From the NCBI GenBank assembly GCA_013696535.1, contig JACCYI010000267.1, positions 1 to 7,184 on the forward strand: 7,184 nucleotides of DNA. The letters are read 5' to 3'. Source of the DNA: Solirubrobacterales bacterium (GTDB lineage Bacteria; Actinomycetota; Thermoleophilia; Solirubrobacterales; Solirubrobacteraceae). Below the pieces are notes generated by a model. The model ran no database searches and had not been told where the DNA came from. It saw only the letters and a list, made by a program, of their open reading frames with translations. The translations under genes were made by a program, and so were the position numbers. Position 1 is the first letter of the stretch, and the number at the start of each line of letters is the position of its first letter. Positions 1 to 6,291 of the stretch are shown piece after piece.

Positions 1-675
1 GAAGCGGACCGTCCGAGTGACCGTGATGGACTGCTGGACGAAGGCGGTCTTGGGCGTCGCCGAGTACTTCTTCTGCTGATCGAACTGCACGATCCAGAGG
101 CCCGTGCTGACGCGCGAGAACGGGAACAGCCGGCGGCGCACCTCGAAGCGGCCGCAGGGCCCGCCGGGCGTCACGGAGATCCGCTTGCGCGTCTTGCCCT
201 TGAAGCGGTAGTGCAGGTAGACCTTGCCGCCGAGCGTGAATCCGCGCCCGCGGAACGTGACCGTGCGGCCCGGCTTGCCCGTCCGCGGCTGAAAGCTCGC
301 GCTGAGTGCGGTGACGCGAGATGCGCCCGTGACCGTGTTGATCGGGTTGCCCTGCTCGGCGACGGTGATCGCGAAGGCCTTGTCGCCCTTGGTGACGAAC
401 GGCGCCCGGACCTGCACGCCGGCGGGCAGGCCGCCTGCGGGATCGACCGGCACGCCGCTGACCGCCGGCACCCCGTCGACCGCGATGTCGACTTTCGATC
501 CGGGGGTGAAGCCGTTGCCTCCTACCGCGACGGGTTCGACCTCGCGCGACGCGTTGGGAACCGAGACGTAGCACGGCTTCAGGGGCGTCAGAACCGCAGC
601 CGACGCGGTGCTCGGCAAAGTGAGTCCGATGAAGGTCACGGCGCATCCGTACGCGGCGAGCCTGCGAGTTGGCAT
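1..675 (-). CDS. Secreted protein with two IPT/TIG-like segments, 3' end cut by window edge
   Basis: I read this frame from the complement of bases 673-675 (ATG) down to base 1: 225 codons with no stop. Residues 1-26 look like a Sec signal peptide: MPTRR charged start, hydrophobic core CAVTFIGLTL, and ASA at 24-26 as a likely signal peptidase I site. The mature part is Gly/Val/Thr-rich and beta-like. It has two segments resembling IPT/TIG or Ig-like repeats, one near residues 45-65 (GGNGFTPGSKV) and one near 130-150 (TVTFRGRGFTLGGKVYLHY). The mature part shows only two cysteines, C35 and C174, which could form one disulfide. The end seen here is rich in basic and aromatic residues. Function is unknown; an extracellular or cell-surface role is inferred from the signal peptide alone. 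It is transcribed away from the purine genes and is probably unrelated to them. The reading frame and export are fairly sure; the domain assignment is by motif look only. Confidence 0.75.
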   Translation of the reverse strand, partial: MPTRRLAAYGCAVTFIGLTLPSTASAAVLTPLKPCYVSVPNASREVEPVAVGGNGFTPGSKVDIAVDGVPAVSGVPVDPAGGLPAGVQVRAPFVTKGDKAFAITVAEQGNPINTVTGASRVTALSASFQPRTGKPGRTVTFRGRGFTLGGKVYLHYRFKGKTRKRISVTPGGPCGRFEVRRRLFPFSRVSTGLWIVQFDQQKKYSATPKTAFVQQSITVTRTVRF

Positions 676-706
676 GTGGCCGTTCCAATTCGTTGCTTGA
701 GTTCGG

Positions 707-712
707 AGCCTA
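707..712 (-). promoter_or_regulatory. Possible -10 box for the secreted-protein gene
   Basis: On the minus strand TAGGCT fits the loose TANNNT -10 pattern of high-GC Gram-positives and would give a leader of about 25 bases before the ATG at 675. The best -35 candidate, CTGATC at complement 729-734 with a 16-base spacer, matches TTGACA only at three positions. No strong Shine-Dalgarno is seen; GGAA lies 8 bases before the start. This is a weak pattern match only. Confidence 0.25.
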
Positions 713-768
713 GTACGACGACGCGCCGGATCAGGTAGAACCGACGGCTCCGACGTCCTTCCCCGAAC

Positions 769-773
769 AGGAG
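769..773 (+). promoter_or_regulatory. Ribosome binding site of the GYD-domain gene
   Basis: AGGAG lies 7 bases before the GTG at 781. It is the best Shine-Dalgarno in the window and decides in favour of the GTG start over the in-frame ATG at 796. The rest of the 676-780 divergent region shows no convincing forward -35/-10 pair; TAGAAC at 736-741 is the nearest -10-like hexamer. Confidence 0.75.
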
Positions 774-780
774 CGCGCCC

Positions 781-1062
781 GTGCCCGTCTGGATCATGCT
801 GACGACCCTCTCGCCCGAGGGGGTCCAGACCATCAAGAACAACCCGCAGCGGATTCGCGAGGTCAATTCGGAGATCGAGCAGCTCGGTGCGACGGTCAAG
901 GCGCAGTGGGCCACTCTCGGCCGCTTCGACTTCGTCAACGTCGTCGAGGCGCCTGACGACAAGACGATGGCCCGGGTCTCCATGGAGCTCGGCTCGCGCG
1001 GGACGGCACGCTACGAGTCACTCACGGCGATCCCGATCGACGACTTCATCTCCGCTCTGTGA
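781..1062 (+). CDS. GYD-domain protein, 93 aa
   Basis: This is a small soluble protein of the GYD family (Pfam PF08734 type, a ferredoxin-like alpha/beta fold of unknown function). It shows the family pattern: an opening strand PVWIMLTTLSPEGVQTI (residues 2-18), a helix to about residue 35, a strand GATVKAQWATLGRFDFVNVVEAPDD (36-60) in which GRFD takes the place of the GYD signature, then a helix and a closing strand with a charged tail. The length is typical for a complete stand-alone family member, and there is no signal peptide or membrane segment. The start is GTG with AGGAG 7 bases upstream. The next gene, purD, lies 132 bases downstream on the same strand, so the two may or may not share a transcript. 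No reaction can be assigned. The fold makes a small-ligand or dimeric role possible, but that is a guess. Confidence 0.85.
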   Translation: MPVWIMLTTLSPEGVQTIKNNPQRIREVNSEIEQLGATVKAQWATLGRFDFVNVVEAPDDKTMARVSMELGSRGTARYESLTAIPIDDFISAL

Positions 1063-1168
1063 CGTCGTCCGAAGGCCCTCTGACGTCGACCGGAGACCGC
1101 TGCGCAGCGACGAGCGAAGGCCCTGTGACCTCGTCCGGAGATCGCCGCGCAGCGGTGATCGAAGGCCG
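1058..1168 (+). repeat. Imperfect 45-bp tandem repeat, two full copies plus one shortened copy
   Basis: Copy B is 1079-1123 and copy C is 1124-1168; aligned without gaps they agree at 36 of 45 positions. Copy A, 1058-1078, keeps the first 14 bases (TGTGACGTCGTCCG) and the last 7 (AAGGCCC) but lacks the 24 in between. Each copy opens with T(G/C)TGAC and closes with GAAGGCC(C/G). Copy A overlaps the stop codon of the GYD gene. The core contains GCGCAGCG and is partly self-complementary: a perfect 12-base palindrome at 1098-1109 in copy B and a 9-bp stem at 1140-1160 in copy C. The period is a multiple of three, but no start, ribosome site or plausible protein goes with it. It fits an intergenic REP-like or slippage-made repeat; origin unknown. 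Confidence 0.8.
1140..1160 (+). other. RNA hairpin in the spacer before purD
   Basis: Nine base pairs (one G-U) close a 3-base loop at 1149-1151: GATCGCCGC pairs with GCGGTGATC. No T tract follows (the next bases are GAAGGCCGAAAACC), so it is not a canonical intrinsic terminator. It might still end or slow transcription from the GYD gene, or simply reflect the repeat core. The matching part of copy B pairs less well (three mismatched positions). Confidence 0.4.
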
Positions 1169-1174
1169 AAAACC

Positions 1175-1180
1175 TATTCT
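1175..1180 (+). promoter_or_regulatory. Possible -10 box of the purine operon
   Basis: TATTCT matches TATAAT at 4 of 6 positions and stands in a short A/T-richer patch (AAAACCTATTCT) within otherwise very G/C-rich DNA. It ends 14 bases before the purD TTG, so a start of transcription around 1187 would leave a leader of under 10 bases. No recognisable -35 is found at 16-18 bases upstream. The absence of any Shine-Dalgarno before purD agrees with near-leaderless initiation, but this is inference from weak signals. Confidence 0.3.
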
Positions 1181-1194
1181 CCCGTGAACCCCCG

Positions 1195-2457
1195 TTGAAG
1201 GTGCTCGTCGTCGGCGGAGGCGGCCGCGAGCATGCGCTCGTTCGGGCTCTCGCTCGGTCTCCGCGCCGTCCGCAGCTGCTGTGCTCGCCGGGCAATCCCG
1301 GTATCGCTGTCGATGCCTCGCCTCTGCCGGAAGGCGACCTGGTCATGGCGGCGGCCGCCGCAGGGGTCGGCCTCGCCGTCATCGGTCCAGAGGCTCCCTT
1401 GGTCGAGGGGCTCGCGGACGATCTCCGGGCCGCAGGCATCCCCTGCTTCGGCCCGAGCGCACAGGCGGCGCGCCTCGAGGGATCCAAGGCGCTCGCCAAG
1501 GAGGTCATGGCGGCGGCCGGCGTGCCCACCGCCGCCCACTCGGTCGTGCGCACGGTGCCGGACGGCCTCGCGGCCATCCAGGGCTATCCCGCGGTGATCA
1601 AGAGCGACGGCCTGGCCGCCGGCAAGGGAGTGGTCATCGCGCAGGACGAGGAGGAAGCCGGGGTGGCCCTCCAGGCCATGCTCGTCGAGCGCCGCTTCGG
1701 CGAGCATCCCGTCGTCGTCGAGGAGCACCTGACCGGGGATGAGCTCTCCGTGCTGGCCGTGTGCGACGGGGAGCGGGCGTTGGCGCTGGCTCCGGCCCGC
1801 GACTTCAAGCGGATCGGGGACGGGGATACAGGGCCCAACACGGGTGGGATGGGCGCCTTCTCTCCCGTTCCCGAGCTTGGGCCGCAGACAGTGCAAGAGA
1901 TCACCGCCACGGTGCACCAGCCCGTCGTCGAGGAACTAGCCCGTCGCGGCACCCCGTTCCACGGCGTTCTGTACGCCGGGATCATGCTGACCGCCGACGG
2001 GCCGCGGGTGCTCGAGTTCAACGTGCGCTTCGGCGACCCGGAGACCCAGGCGGTCCTCCCTCGCCTGCATTCGGATCTGCTCGACCTGCTCGAGCGTGCG
2101 ACCCGCCCCGGGGGTCTGGCCGGCGTCGAGCTCGAGTGGGACGAGCGCTGTGCGGTGAGCGTGGTGCTCGCCTCGGGCGGCTATCCGGAGAGCGTGTCGA
2201 GCGGCGACGTGATCTCGGGTCTCGATGCGGTGGAACCGACGCTCGAAGTGACCCACGCGGGCACCGCTCTGCGGGGGGACGGCGCCCTGGTGACCGCGGG
2301 CGGGCGCGTCTTGAACGTCACCGCGCTCGCGGCCGACCTCGCGAGCGCCCGCGCGGCCGCTTATGCTGGCGCCGACATGATCGTCTTCAACGGCCGGCAG
2401 CTGCGTTCGGACATCGCCCAGCGTGCGGTGGAGATCGAGCGGGCGACAAAGAGATGA
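1195..2457 (+). CDS. purD: Phosphoribosylamine-glycine ligase (GAR synthetase)
   Basis: PurD joins 5-phosphoribosylamine and glycine with ATP to form GAR, step 2 of purine synthesis, in the cytosol. The 420 residues match the usual bacterial length. The ATP-grasp order is intact: N-terminal loop [14 protein letters not shown] (2-15), GPEAPL (64-69), ATP-binding [13 protein letters not shown] (134-146, K136 and K144), the [17 protein letters not shown] stretch (208-224), and metal-binding [13 protein letters not shown] (273-285) with E274 and N276. The C-terminal domain ends with the expected [12 protein letters not shown]. The usual DHK before the GPNTGGMG stretch is DFK here (F204). The start is TTG, placed because KVLVVGGGG is the canonical N-terminus and no in-frame ATG lies nearby; there is no Shine-Dalgarno. 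The stop overlaps the purE ATG by 4 bases (ATGA), implying translational coupling. It is probably the first purine gene of the operon. Confidence 0.97.
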   Translation: MKVLVVGGGGREHALVRALARSPRRPQLLCSPGNPGIAVDASPLPEGDLVMAAAAAGVGLAVIGPEAPLVEGLADDLRAAGIPCFGPSAQAARLEGSKALAKEVMAAAGVPTAAHSVVRTVPDGLAAIQGYPAVIKSDGLAAGKGVVIAQDEEEAGVALQAMLVERRFGEHPVVVEEHLTGDELSVLAVCDGERALALAPARDFKRIGDGDTGPNTGGMGAFSPVPELGPQTVQEITATVHQPVVEELARRGTPFHGVLYAGIMLTADGPRVLEFNVRFGDPETQAVLPRLHSDLLDLLERATRPGGLAGVELEWDERCAVSVVLASGGYPESVSSGDVISGLDAVEPTLEVTHAGTALRGDGALVTAGGRVLNVTALAADLASARAAAYAGADMIVFNGRQLRSDIAQRAVEIERATKR

Positions 2458-2969
2458 GCGAGCCCGATCCCCCTGTCGACGTACCCGTTCCGTTGGTCGA
2501 CCTGCCTGTGGCGTCCCCCGTCACCGAAGCCGAAGTGGCGCACCAGTTCGACGCGCTCGAGGTCGACGCCCCGCGCGTCGCGATCCTCATGGGCTCCGAG
2601 TCCGACATGCCCGCGATGGACGCCGCCGCCAAGGAACTCGAGTCGCGCGACATCCTGCATGAGGTACGCGTGATGTCCGCGCACCGCGATCCTGAGATGG
2701 TCGCCGACTACGCCCGCAACGCGCAGATGCGGGGAATACGGGTGATCATCGCTGGTGCTGGGCTCTCCGCGGCCCTCCCGGGCGTGGTGGCCGCGCATTC
2801 GGAGCTGCCGGTGATCGGCGTCCCACTCACCTCCAAGCGCTCGATCGCCGGCGGCCTCGACGCCGTTCTGTCCATCGTCCAGATGCCGCCGGGCGTGCCG
2901 GTCGCCTGCGTGGGCGTGGATTCCGCGCGCAACGCCGCGGTGCTCGCAGCGCGCATCCTCTCCGCGTAG
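2454..2969 (+). CDS. purE: PurE, N5-CAIR mutase / AIR carboxylase family, with variant active-site loop
   Basis: Class I PurE isomerises N5-CAIR (made by PurK) to CAIR; class II enzymes carboxylate AIR directly with CO2. The 171-residue product has the PurE core from about residue 41: [12 protein letters not shown] (42-53; S48, S50, D51), MSAHRD (74-79; H77 corresponds to E. coli H45, R78 to R46), the loop [12 protein letters not shown] (99-110), then PVIGVPL and [17 protein letters not shown]. Two things are odd. The loop is normally GAGGAAHLPG, and the residue aligned with E. coli H75 is A107. About 40 extra residues precede the core, rich in Pro, Val and Asp, and look disordered. The start is the ATG inside the ATGA overlap with purD; later GTG codons could give a shorter protein. 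There is no long C-terminal tail and no purK next door. Family membership is certain; which reaction it runs (mutase or direct carboxylase) is not. Confidence 0.92.
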   Translation: MSEPDPPVDVPVPLVDLPVASPVTEAEVAHQFDALEVDAPRVAILMGSESDMPAMDAAAKELESRDILHEVRVMSAHRDPEMVADYARNAQMRGIRVIIAGAGLSAALPGVVAAHSELPVIGVPLTSKRSIAGGLDAVLSIVQMPPGVPVACVGVDSARNAAVLAARILSA

Positions 2970-2975
2970 GGCACG

Positions 2976-4256
2976 ATGATCGCCCGCTACACCCGACCCG
3001 AGCTGGGGGCGGTCTGGACCGACGAGGCGCGGATGTCCGCCTGGCGCGACGTCGAGGTGGCCGCCGCGGAGGGCCTGGAGGGACCGACGCCGGCTGAGCT
3101 CCAGGCCATCCGCGCCGCCACCTTCAGCGTGGAAGCGGTGGCCGAGCGCGAGCGGGTGACCGACCATGACGTCGCCGCCTTCGTCGATGTGCTCTCCGCC
3201 GACGCGGGCCCCGCCGGGCGTTGGATCCACTACGGGCTCACATCATCCGACGTGCTCGACACGGCGCTGGCGCTCCAGCTCCAGCGGGCAGGAGCGCCCA
3301 TCGTGCGCGGCGCGCGGGAGCTCGCCTCGACGCTGGCCGAGCGCGCCCGCGAGCACGCGGGCACCCTTTGTGTCGGTCGTACCCACGGCGTGCACGCCGA
3401 GCCGACCTCCTTGGGACTCAAGCTGGCCGGCTTCGCCTTCGAGGCTCACCGCAACGCCGACCGCCTTGACCGGGCGTTCGCCCAGGCCGCGACCGGCGCG
3501 ATCTCGGGGGCGGTCGGAACCTACGCGACGCTCGGCCCGGGCTTCGAGGCGCAGGTGCTCGAGCGGCTCGGCCTTGCCCGCGAGCCCGTCTCGACCCAGG
3601 TGGTCCCCCGAGACCGCCACGCCGAGCTGCTCCAGGCCATCGCTCTCGCAGGCGCCGGGCTCGAGCGGCTCGCGACGGAGATCCGCCACCTGCAGCGCAC
3701 GGAGGTTCGCGAGGTGGAGGTGCCCTTCCGTGCCGGTCAGAAGGGCTCGAGCGCGATGCCCCACAAGCGCAACCCGATCACCACGGAGCGGATCACCGGG
3801 CTCGCGCGGGTGCTGCGCGGCCATTCAACCGCGGCGGTCGAGAACGTCGCACTCTGGCACGAGCGCGACATCTCGCATTCAGGGGCCGAGCGAGTGATCC
3901 TGCCCGACGCCACGATCCTGCTCGACTACATGCAGGCCCTGGCCCTGCGGGTGGTGCGCGGGATGACGATCCACGCCGATCGCATGCGGGCGAACCTCGA
4001 GCTCACGTGCGGGGCGTTGTTCTCGCAGGCGATCCTGCTGGCGCTCGTCGAGGGTGGCATGGCCCGCGACGAGGCCTACCGGATCGTCCAGCGCGCGGCG
4101 CAGGAGGCGTGGGACTCCCAGACGCCCTTGCGGGAGCTGCTCGCGCGGGAGCCCGCAGCCGCCGGGCTCGACCTCGACGCGGTCTTCGACTACGGCCGCT
4201 ACGTCCGTCACGTGCCCGAGGTGCTCGCCCGCCTCGACGCCGTCGCTCCGGCCTGA
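2976..4256 (+). CDS. purB: Adenylosuccinate lyase
   Basis: PurB eliminates fumarate from SAICAR to give AICAR, and from adenylosuccinate to give AMP, so it serves both the shared pathway and the AMP branch. It is a cytosolic homotetramer of the fumarase/aspartase superfamily. The 426 residues are close to the short bacterial type (about 430). Signature regions are present in order: VTDHDVAAFVD with H64, HYGLTSSDVLDTA from H85, GRTHGVHAEPTS (134-145) with the catalytic H137, and the mobile loop GSSAMPHKRNP (257-267) carrying the catalytic serine. The C-terminal helical region is complete. The ATG lies 6 bases after the purE stop with AGGG at 2968-2971, a short spacing, so re-initiation after purE is likely. 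No key residue is missing. Confidence 0.97.
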   Translation: MIARYTRPELGAVWTDEARMSAWRDVEVAAAEGLEGPTPAELQAIRAATFSVEAVAERERVTDHDVAAFVDVLSADAGPAGRWIHYGLTSSDVLDTALALQLQRAGAPIVRGARELASTLAERAREHAGTLCVGRTHGVHAEPTSLGLKLAGFAFEAHRNADRLDRAFAQAATGAISGAVGTYATLGPGFEAQVLERLGLAREPVSTQVVPRDRHAELLQAIALAGAGLERLATEIRHLQRTEVREVEVPFRAGQKGSSAMPHKRNPITTERITGLARVLRGHSTAAVENVALWHERDISHSGAERVILPDATILLDYMQALALRVVRGMTIHADRMRANLELTCGALFSQAILLALVEGGMARDEAYRIVQRAAQEAWDSQTPLRELLAREPAAAGLDLDAVFDYGRYVRHVPEVLARLDAVAPA

Positions 4257-4282
4257 CCGGGACTTCCGATGCGGCTGGCACA

Positions 4283-5401
4283 ATGACCGGGTCGATGGCC
4301 GAGCCGATCCTCATGCACGCCGCCCCTGAGCTCTCTGCAGACCTCTTCCACGCCGTACCTGTGGGGATCGGCGACCCCTTCACATACGTCGAGGTCGCGG
4401 GCCGCCGGATCGCGATCATCAGCGTCCTGGATCGCGACGCCGTGGCGGCCACGGGCGTCGAAGTGGTGGACCCGAGCGGGCTCGGGCGTGACGAGCTCTC
4501 CGCCGACGGGGTCGATCCGCTCACCGCGGACGCCGAGTTGGCGCTTCGGCTCTTGCGCGACCTCGGCCTCCAGAGCGTCGTCGTCCCGCCCGACTTCCCG
4601 CTGTTCGTGGCCGATCACCTGCGGGCCGGTGGTCTTGAGCTGCACCCTGAGGGGGATGTGTTCATGCGGCGGCGGCGGGTCAAGACGGGTGTCCAGCTCG
4701 AGGGCATCATGCGCGCGCAGACGGCCGCTGATGCCGCCATGGCCACCGCACGCAGCCTCTTGACGGACCTGCGCGAAGGGCTGACGAGCGAGGACGTCAG
4801 GCGGGCGATGCAGGCGGTCTGCGCCAAACACGACGCGGAGCTCCCGGACGATGTGATCGTGTCCTCCGGGCCTCAATCGGCCGTCGGTCACGAGTCGGGC
4901 TCCGGGCCGATCGCCGCTGGGGCGCCCGTGATCGTCGATATCTGGCCGAGAGACAAGCGATCACGTTGCTGGGCGGACATGACGCGCTCCTTCGTCGCAG
5001 GCGGTGGGAAGCCATCGGAGGAACAGGCGCGCTTCTGGGAGCTGTCGCGCGACTCGCTGGACCGTGTCCTAAGTGCCGTGCGGCCGGGCGTGGCCGGCGG
5101 CGAGCTCTTCGCGCTCTCCTGCGAGCCCTTCCACGCGGCCGGGGTTCCGACCCAGCTCTCCAAGCAGCCCGGTACCACGCTCGAGGAGGGCTACTTTCAC
5201 TCGCTCGGCCACGGCGTCGGCCTCGAGATCCACGAGCGCCCGTATCTGGGCCGCGCTTCGGACGATCTGGTGACGGGCGACGTCATCGCGGTGGAGCCGG
5301 GCTGCTACCGGCGTGGCTTCGGTGGCTGCCGGCTCGAGAGCCTCGTCCGCGTGACTGAAGAAGGCGGCGAGGTCCTGACCACCTTCCCGTACGAGCTGTG
5401 A
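4283..5401 (+). CDS. M24-family metallopeptidase (Xaa-Pro aminopeptidase/dipeptidase-like)
   Basis: This is a two-domain creatinase/aminopeptidase P-like protein of about 372 residues. Residues 1-135 form the variable N-terminal domain; the pita-bread catalytic domain follows from about 140. All five expected metal ligands are visible: D219 (VIVDIW), D232 (WADMTRSF), H310 (SLGHGVGLEIHERP), E338 (AVEPGCY) and E352 (CRLESLVRV, where ED is more usual than ES). An extra His in AVGHESG fits the substrate pocket. It should therefore be an active dinuclear metalloenzyme, probably cleaving peptides next to proline, though M24 folds also serve other substrates. There is no signal peptide, so it is cytosolic. 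The start is uncertain: ATG 4283, 4295 and 4313 are all in frame and none has a good ribosome site; the frame stays open upstream only as a shadow inside purB. It sits 26 bases after purB and 11 before purC. No purine role is known to me. Confidence 0.88.
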   Translation: MTGSMAEPILMHAAPELSADLFHAVPVGIGDPFTYVEVAGRRIAIISVLDRDAVAATGVEVVDPSGLGRDELSADGVDPLTADAELALRLLRDLGLQSVVVPPDFPLFVADHLRAGGLELHPEGDVFMRRRRVKTGVQLEGIMRAQTAADAAMATARSLLTDLREGLTSEDVRRAMQAVCAKHDAELPDDVIVSSGPQSAVGHESGSGPIAAGAPVIVDIWPRDKRSRCWADMTRSFVAGGGKPSEEQARFWELSRDSLDRVLSAVRPGVAGGELFALSCEPFHAAGVPTQLSKQPGTTLEEGYFHSLGHGVGLEIHERPYLGRASDDLVTGDVIAVEPGCYRRGFGGCRLESLVRVTEEGGEVLTTFPYEL

Positions 5402-5403
5402 GG

Positions 5404-5424
5404 CCATGAACCATGAACCATGAA
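5404..5424 (+). repeat. Three tandem CCATGAA units at the purC start, with GAGG just before
   Basis: CCATGAA occurs at 5404-5410, 5411-5417 and 5418-5424, placing ATG codons at 5406, 5413 and 5420 in three different frames. Only 5413 is in the purC frame. GAGG at 5400-5403 is 9 bases from 5413 but only 2 from 5406, so spacing also favours 5413. Starting at 5406 gives a five-codon peptide ending in TGA at 5421-5423. The GAGG overlaps the stop codon of the preceding peptidase gene. Confidence 0.85.
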
Positions 5425-6291
5425 CTGCCACTGCTCGCGCGTGGCAAGGTCCGCGAGCTCTACGAGCTCGGAGACGACCTGCTGATGGTCGCGTCCGACC
5501 GCATCTCGACTTATGACGCCGTCCACCCGACGCCCATCCCCGACAAGGGCCGGGTCCTCACCGGCCTGTCGGTGCTGTGGTTCGGATTGACCGGCGACAT
5601 CGTGCCCAACCACCTGCTGTCCGCCACGGATGAGGTTCCGGACGACCTGCGCAGCCGTGGGCTGCGCGTGCGGCGGTTGTCCATGCTGCCGGTCGAGTGC
5701 GTGGTGCGGGGTTACATCACGGGCTCGGGATGGAAGGACTACAACGCTACGGGCTCGGTCTCCGGGATCCGGCTTCCCGATGGCTTGTACGAATCAGCGC
5801 AGCTTCCCGAGCCGATCTTCACGCCGTCCACCAAGGCCGACGAGGGTCACGACGAGGCCATCGACTTCGCCCGCGCGGCGGAGCTCGCCGGCTCGGAGGA
5901 GCTGGCCTCTCGACTGCGGGACGTGTCCATCGCGGTGTACGAGCGGGTGGCCGCCTTTGCGCGGGCGCGCGGGGTGATCCTGGCCGACACGAAGTTCGAG
6001 TTCGGGCTCGATCCGGATGGAGTGCTCGTCCTCGGCGACGAGGTCTGCACGCCGGACTCGTCGCGCTTCTGGCCCGTCGAGGGCTACGCGCCCGGCCGCT
6101 CGCAGCCGTCGTTCGACAAGCAGTTCGTGCGCGACTGGGCGAGCGGAACCGGCTGGGACAAGGCGCCGCCCGCACCGCCCATCCCCGACGAGGTCGTCGC
6201 CGCCACGCGTGACCGCTACGTCCGGGCCTACGAGCTGCTGGCAGGGGAGTCGTTCTCGGCCTGGCTCGAGCGGTCGGGCGCGCCGTCATGA
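5413..6291 (+). CDS. purC: SAICAR synthetase
   Basis: PurC joins CAIR and aspartate with ATP to form SAICAR, the substrate of PurB. The product has 292 residues, the long form of the family (many bacteria have about 240). Motifs seen: GKVRELYEL (11-19) of the ATP-binding N-lobe, SDRISTYDAV (28-37), PVECVVRGYITGSGWKDY with E95 and R99, FTPSTKADEGHDE (136-148), LADTKFEFG (190-198), the signature DEVCTPDSSRFWP (209-221) and SFDKQFVRDW (233-242). All match the expected order and no catalytic region is lost. The start ATG at 5413 is the middle one of three tandem ATGs and puts the GKVREL motif at the usual distance from the N-terminus. Its TGA overlaps the purS ATG (ATGA at 6288-6291), implying coupled translation. 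Confidence 0.97.
   Translation: MNHELPLLARGKVRELYELGDDLLMVASDRISTYDAVHPTPIPDKGRVLTGLSVLWFGLTGDIVPNHLLSATDEVPDDLRSRGLRVRRLSMLPVECVVRGYITGSGWKDYNATGSVSGIRLPDGLYESAQLPEPIFTPSTKADEGHDEAIDFARAAELAGSEELASRLRDVSIAVYERVAAFARARGVILADTKFEFGLDPDGVLVLGDEVCTPDSSRFWPVEGYAPGRSQPSFDKQFVRDWASGTGWDKAPPAPPIPDEVVAATRDRYVRAYELLAGESFSAWLERSGAPS

Noticed and set aside
211..738. Forward frame of 175 codons opposite the secreted-protein gene
   Set aside because: The minus-strand frame has a signal peptide and coherent beta-type protein, whereas this one is a low-complexity Arg/Asp/Ala-rich translation.
1140..1160. Intrinsic terminator for the GYD gene
   Set aside because: The stem is good but no T tract follows, so I list it only as a hairpin.
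1058..1168. CRISPR array or small repeat-containing gene
   Set aside because: Copies abut with no spacers between them, only two and a half are present and they differ at 9 of 45 positions. Although the period is 15 codons, no start or ribosome site supports translation.
1063..1194. Purine riboswitch or PurR operator before purD
   Set aside because: The spacer is taken up by the 45-bp repeat; I see no purine-riboswitch core and no PurBox-like or PurR palindrome.
1174..1917. Long antisense frame of 247 codons opposite purD
   Set aside because: It lies wholly over the highly conserved ATP-grasp coding sequence and its product is His/Arg/Gly-rich with no recognisable motif: a by-product of G/C third positions.
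1761..2453. Upstream extension of the purE frame inside purD
   Set aside because: It translates to Arg-rich shadow sequence over the conserved purD frame; the ATGA overlap at 2454 is a natural start.
2361..3230. Antisense frame of 289 codons across the 3' end of purD, purE and the 5' part of purB
   Set aside because: It crosses three conserved genes, is rich in His, Gly and Arg, and has no ribosome site or motif; chance open frame in high-GC DNA.
4007..4282. Upstream extension of the M24 peptidase frame inside purB
   Set aside because: The frame is open but gives Arg/Gly/Ala-rich junk overlapping the conserved end of purB; homologous sequence begins only after the purB stop.
4279..4284. Internal promoter (CACAAT as a -10) before the peptidase gene
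   Set aside because: Four of six matches, but no -35 at a usable distance; too weak to list as a feature.
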